Positions 5,543-5,920 of a DNA stretch of 5,920 nucleotides are shown in pieces. The position numbers and the translations under genes were made by a program. The notes beneath the pieces were generated by a model. That model was given only the letters and a program-made list of their open reading frames with translations, had not been told where the DNA came from and did no database searches. The stretch's first letter is position 1; each line of letters starts with the position of its first letter. This stretch comes from Candidatus Thorarchaeota archaeon (lineage in GTDB: Archaea > Asgardarchaeota > Thorarchaeia > Thorarchaeales > Thorarchaeaceae), in the NCBI GenBank assembly GCA_018238825.1, contig JABCSP010000149.1, positions 1-5,920 of the forward strand, in the 5' to 3' direction.

Positions 5543-5827
5543 CTATGAAAATACTATGTCTACTGAAGCAACTACGAGTAGAAGCAAAATCAAAGTTTCT
5601 ATCAATAAGATTTTGGGATTTGATTTTCCGGACATTATGATTTTCTTTTGTCTGAATGCAACTAGCAATCCTACAATGATTATTACGGATCCACCAAAAC
5701 CTTGGATCAGCAACTGAAGTGATACTGATTCCAGTATAATTGGATCGATGAGAGTAATTGTTGTTCTTGCAATAAATAGAAACACTGGAAAAATAGACCA
5801 CAAAAGTATCAGTATTGTAACTATCAA
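5543..5827 (-). CDS. Hypothetical small membrane protein, three predicted helices
   Basis: A 94-residue, strongly hydrophobic ORF that I do not recognise. Hydrophobic segments lie at about 2-20, 36-58 and 73-93. The basic stretch between the second and third (RQKK, then K68 and K72) would be cytoplasmic by the positive-inside rule, giving an N-in, C-out layout. Pattern and length favour a real gene over chance, and the opposite-strand reading is short and featureless. The start is doubtful: TTG 5827 is the only usual start codon, with GGAG only two bases upstream. The frame stays open further upstream to a TGA at 5918-5920 without any start codon, so it could also be the 3' part of a gene broken by a frameshift. 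It converges on the alkyltransferase gene with 22 bases between stops. The bases from 5828 to the window end show no other gene. Confidence 0.5.
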   Translation of the reverse strand: MIVTILILLWSIFPVFLFIARTTITLIDPIILESVSLQLLIQGFGGSVIIIVGLLVAFRQKKIIMSGKSNPKILLIETLILLLLVVASVDIVFS

Positions 5828-5920
5828 TTCTCCTTGAGCCTCTGTGAGTGATTGTAATCTACATGCTATAGAAGGTCGGTTCTTTGAAGAATACCAGGCT
5901 ACTGAAAGAAAGACAAATCA

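Noticed and set aside
5529..5717. Forward 62-codon frame opposite the small membrane ORF
   Set aside because: The minus-strand reading has three clear hydrophobic helices; this one is a short, featureless antisense reading.

Overview
The window looks like part of an archaeal chromosome, most plausibly an Asgard archaeon of the Thorarchaeota type, although the lineage is an inference. The signs are moderate GC, closely packed genes with GGAGG-type ribosome binding sites, a phosphopantetheine adenylyltransferase of the archaeal/eukaryotic type rather than bacterial CoaD, a short single-domain DNA alkyltransferase, and one good BRE/TATA-like element. No mobile element, CRISPR array or RNA gene was seen.

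Layout, left to right. Positions 1-66 may hold the last codons of an upstream gene whose tail resembles a serpin C-terminus (tentative). A ferritin gene (139-666, +) follows with its own promoter and ends in a strong hairpin, so it is probably a single-gene unit. Next is a two-gene forward unit: a large cytosolic M28/DUF4910-like metallopeptidase with an inserted PA domain (816-2807), then coaD (2829-3299). coaD overlaps by 11 bp, tail to tail, a leftward pair: a universal stress protein (4583-5032, -) followed by a stand-alone ASKHA ATPase of the RACo family of corrinoid-protein reactivators (3289-4539, -). A roughly 130-bp divergent intergenic region carrying a TTCACTC/GAGTGAA dyad separates the stress protein from a forward gene for O6-methylguanine-DNA methyltransferase (5161-5520). 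The right edge holds a small three-helix membrane protein ORF (5543-5827, -).

Functionally this is mostly housekeeping and stress biology: iron storage and detoxification, peptide turnover, coenzyme A synthesis, corrinoid-enzyme reactivation, ATP-binding stress signalling and repair of alkylated DNA. I see no multi-gene novel system. The most unusual points are the RACo-like protein that has lost every iron-sulfur domain, the peptidase with Trp where M28 enzymes usually have a metal-binding Glu, the CxxC in the alkyltransferase tail, and the serpin-like fragment at the left edge.
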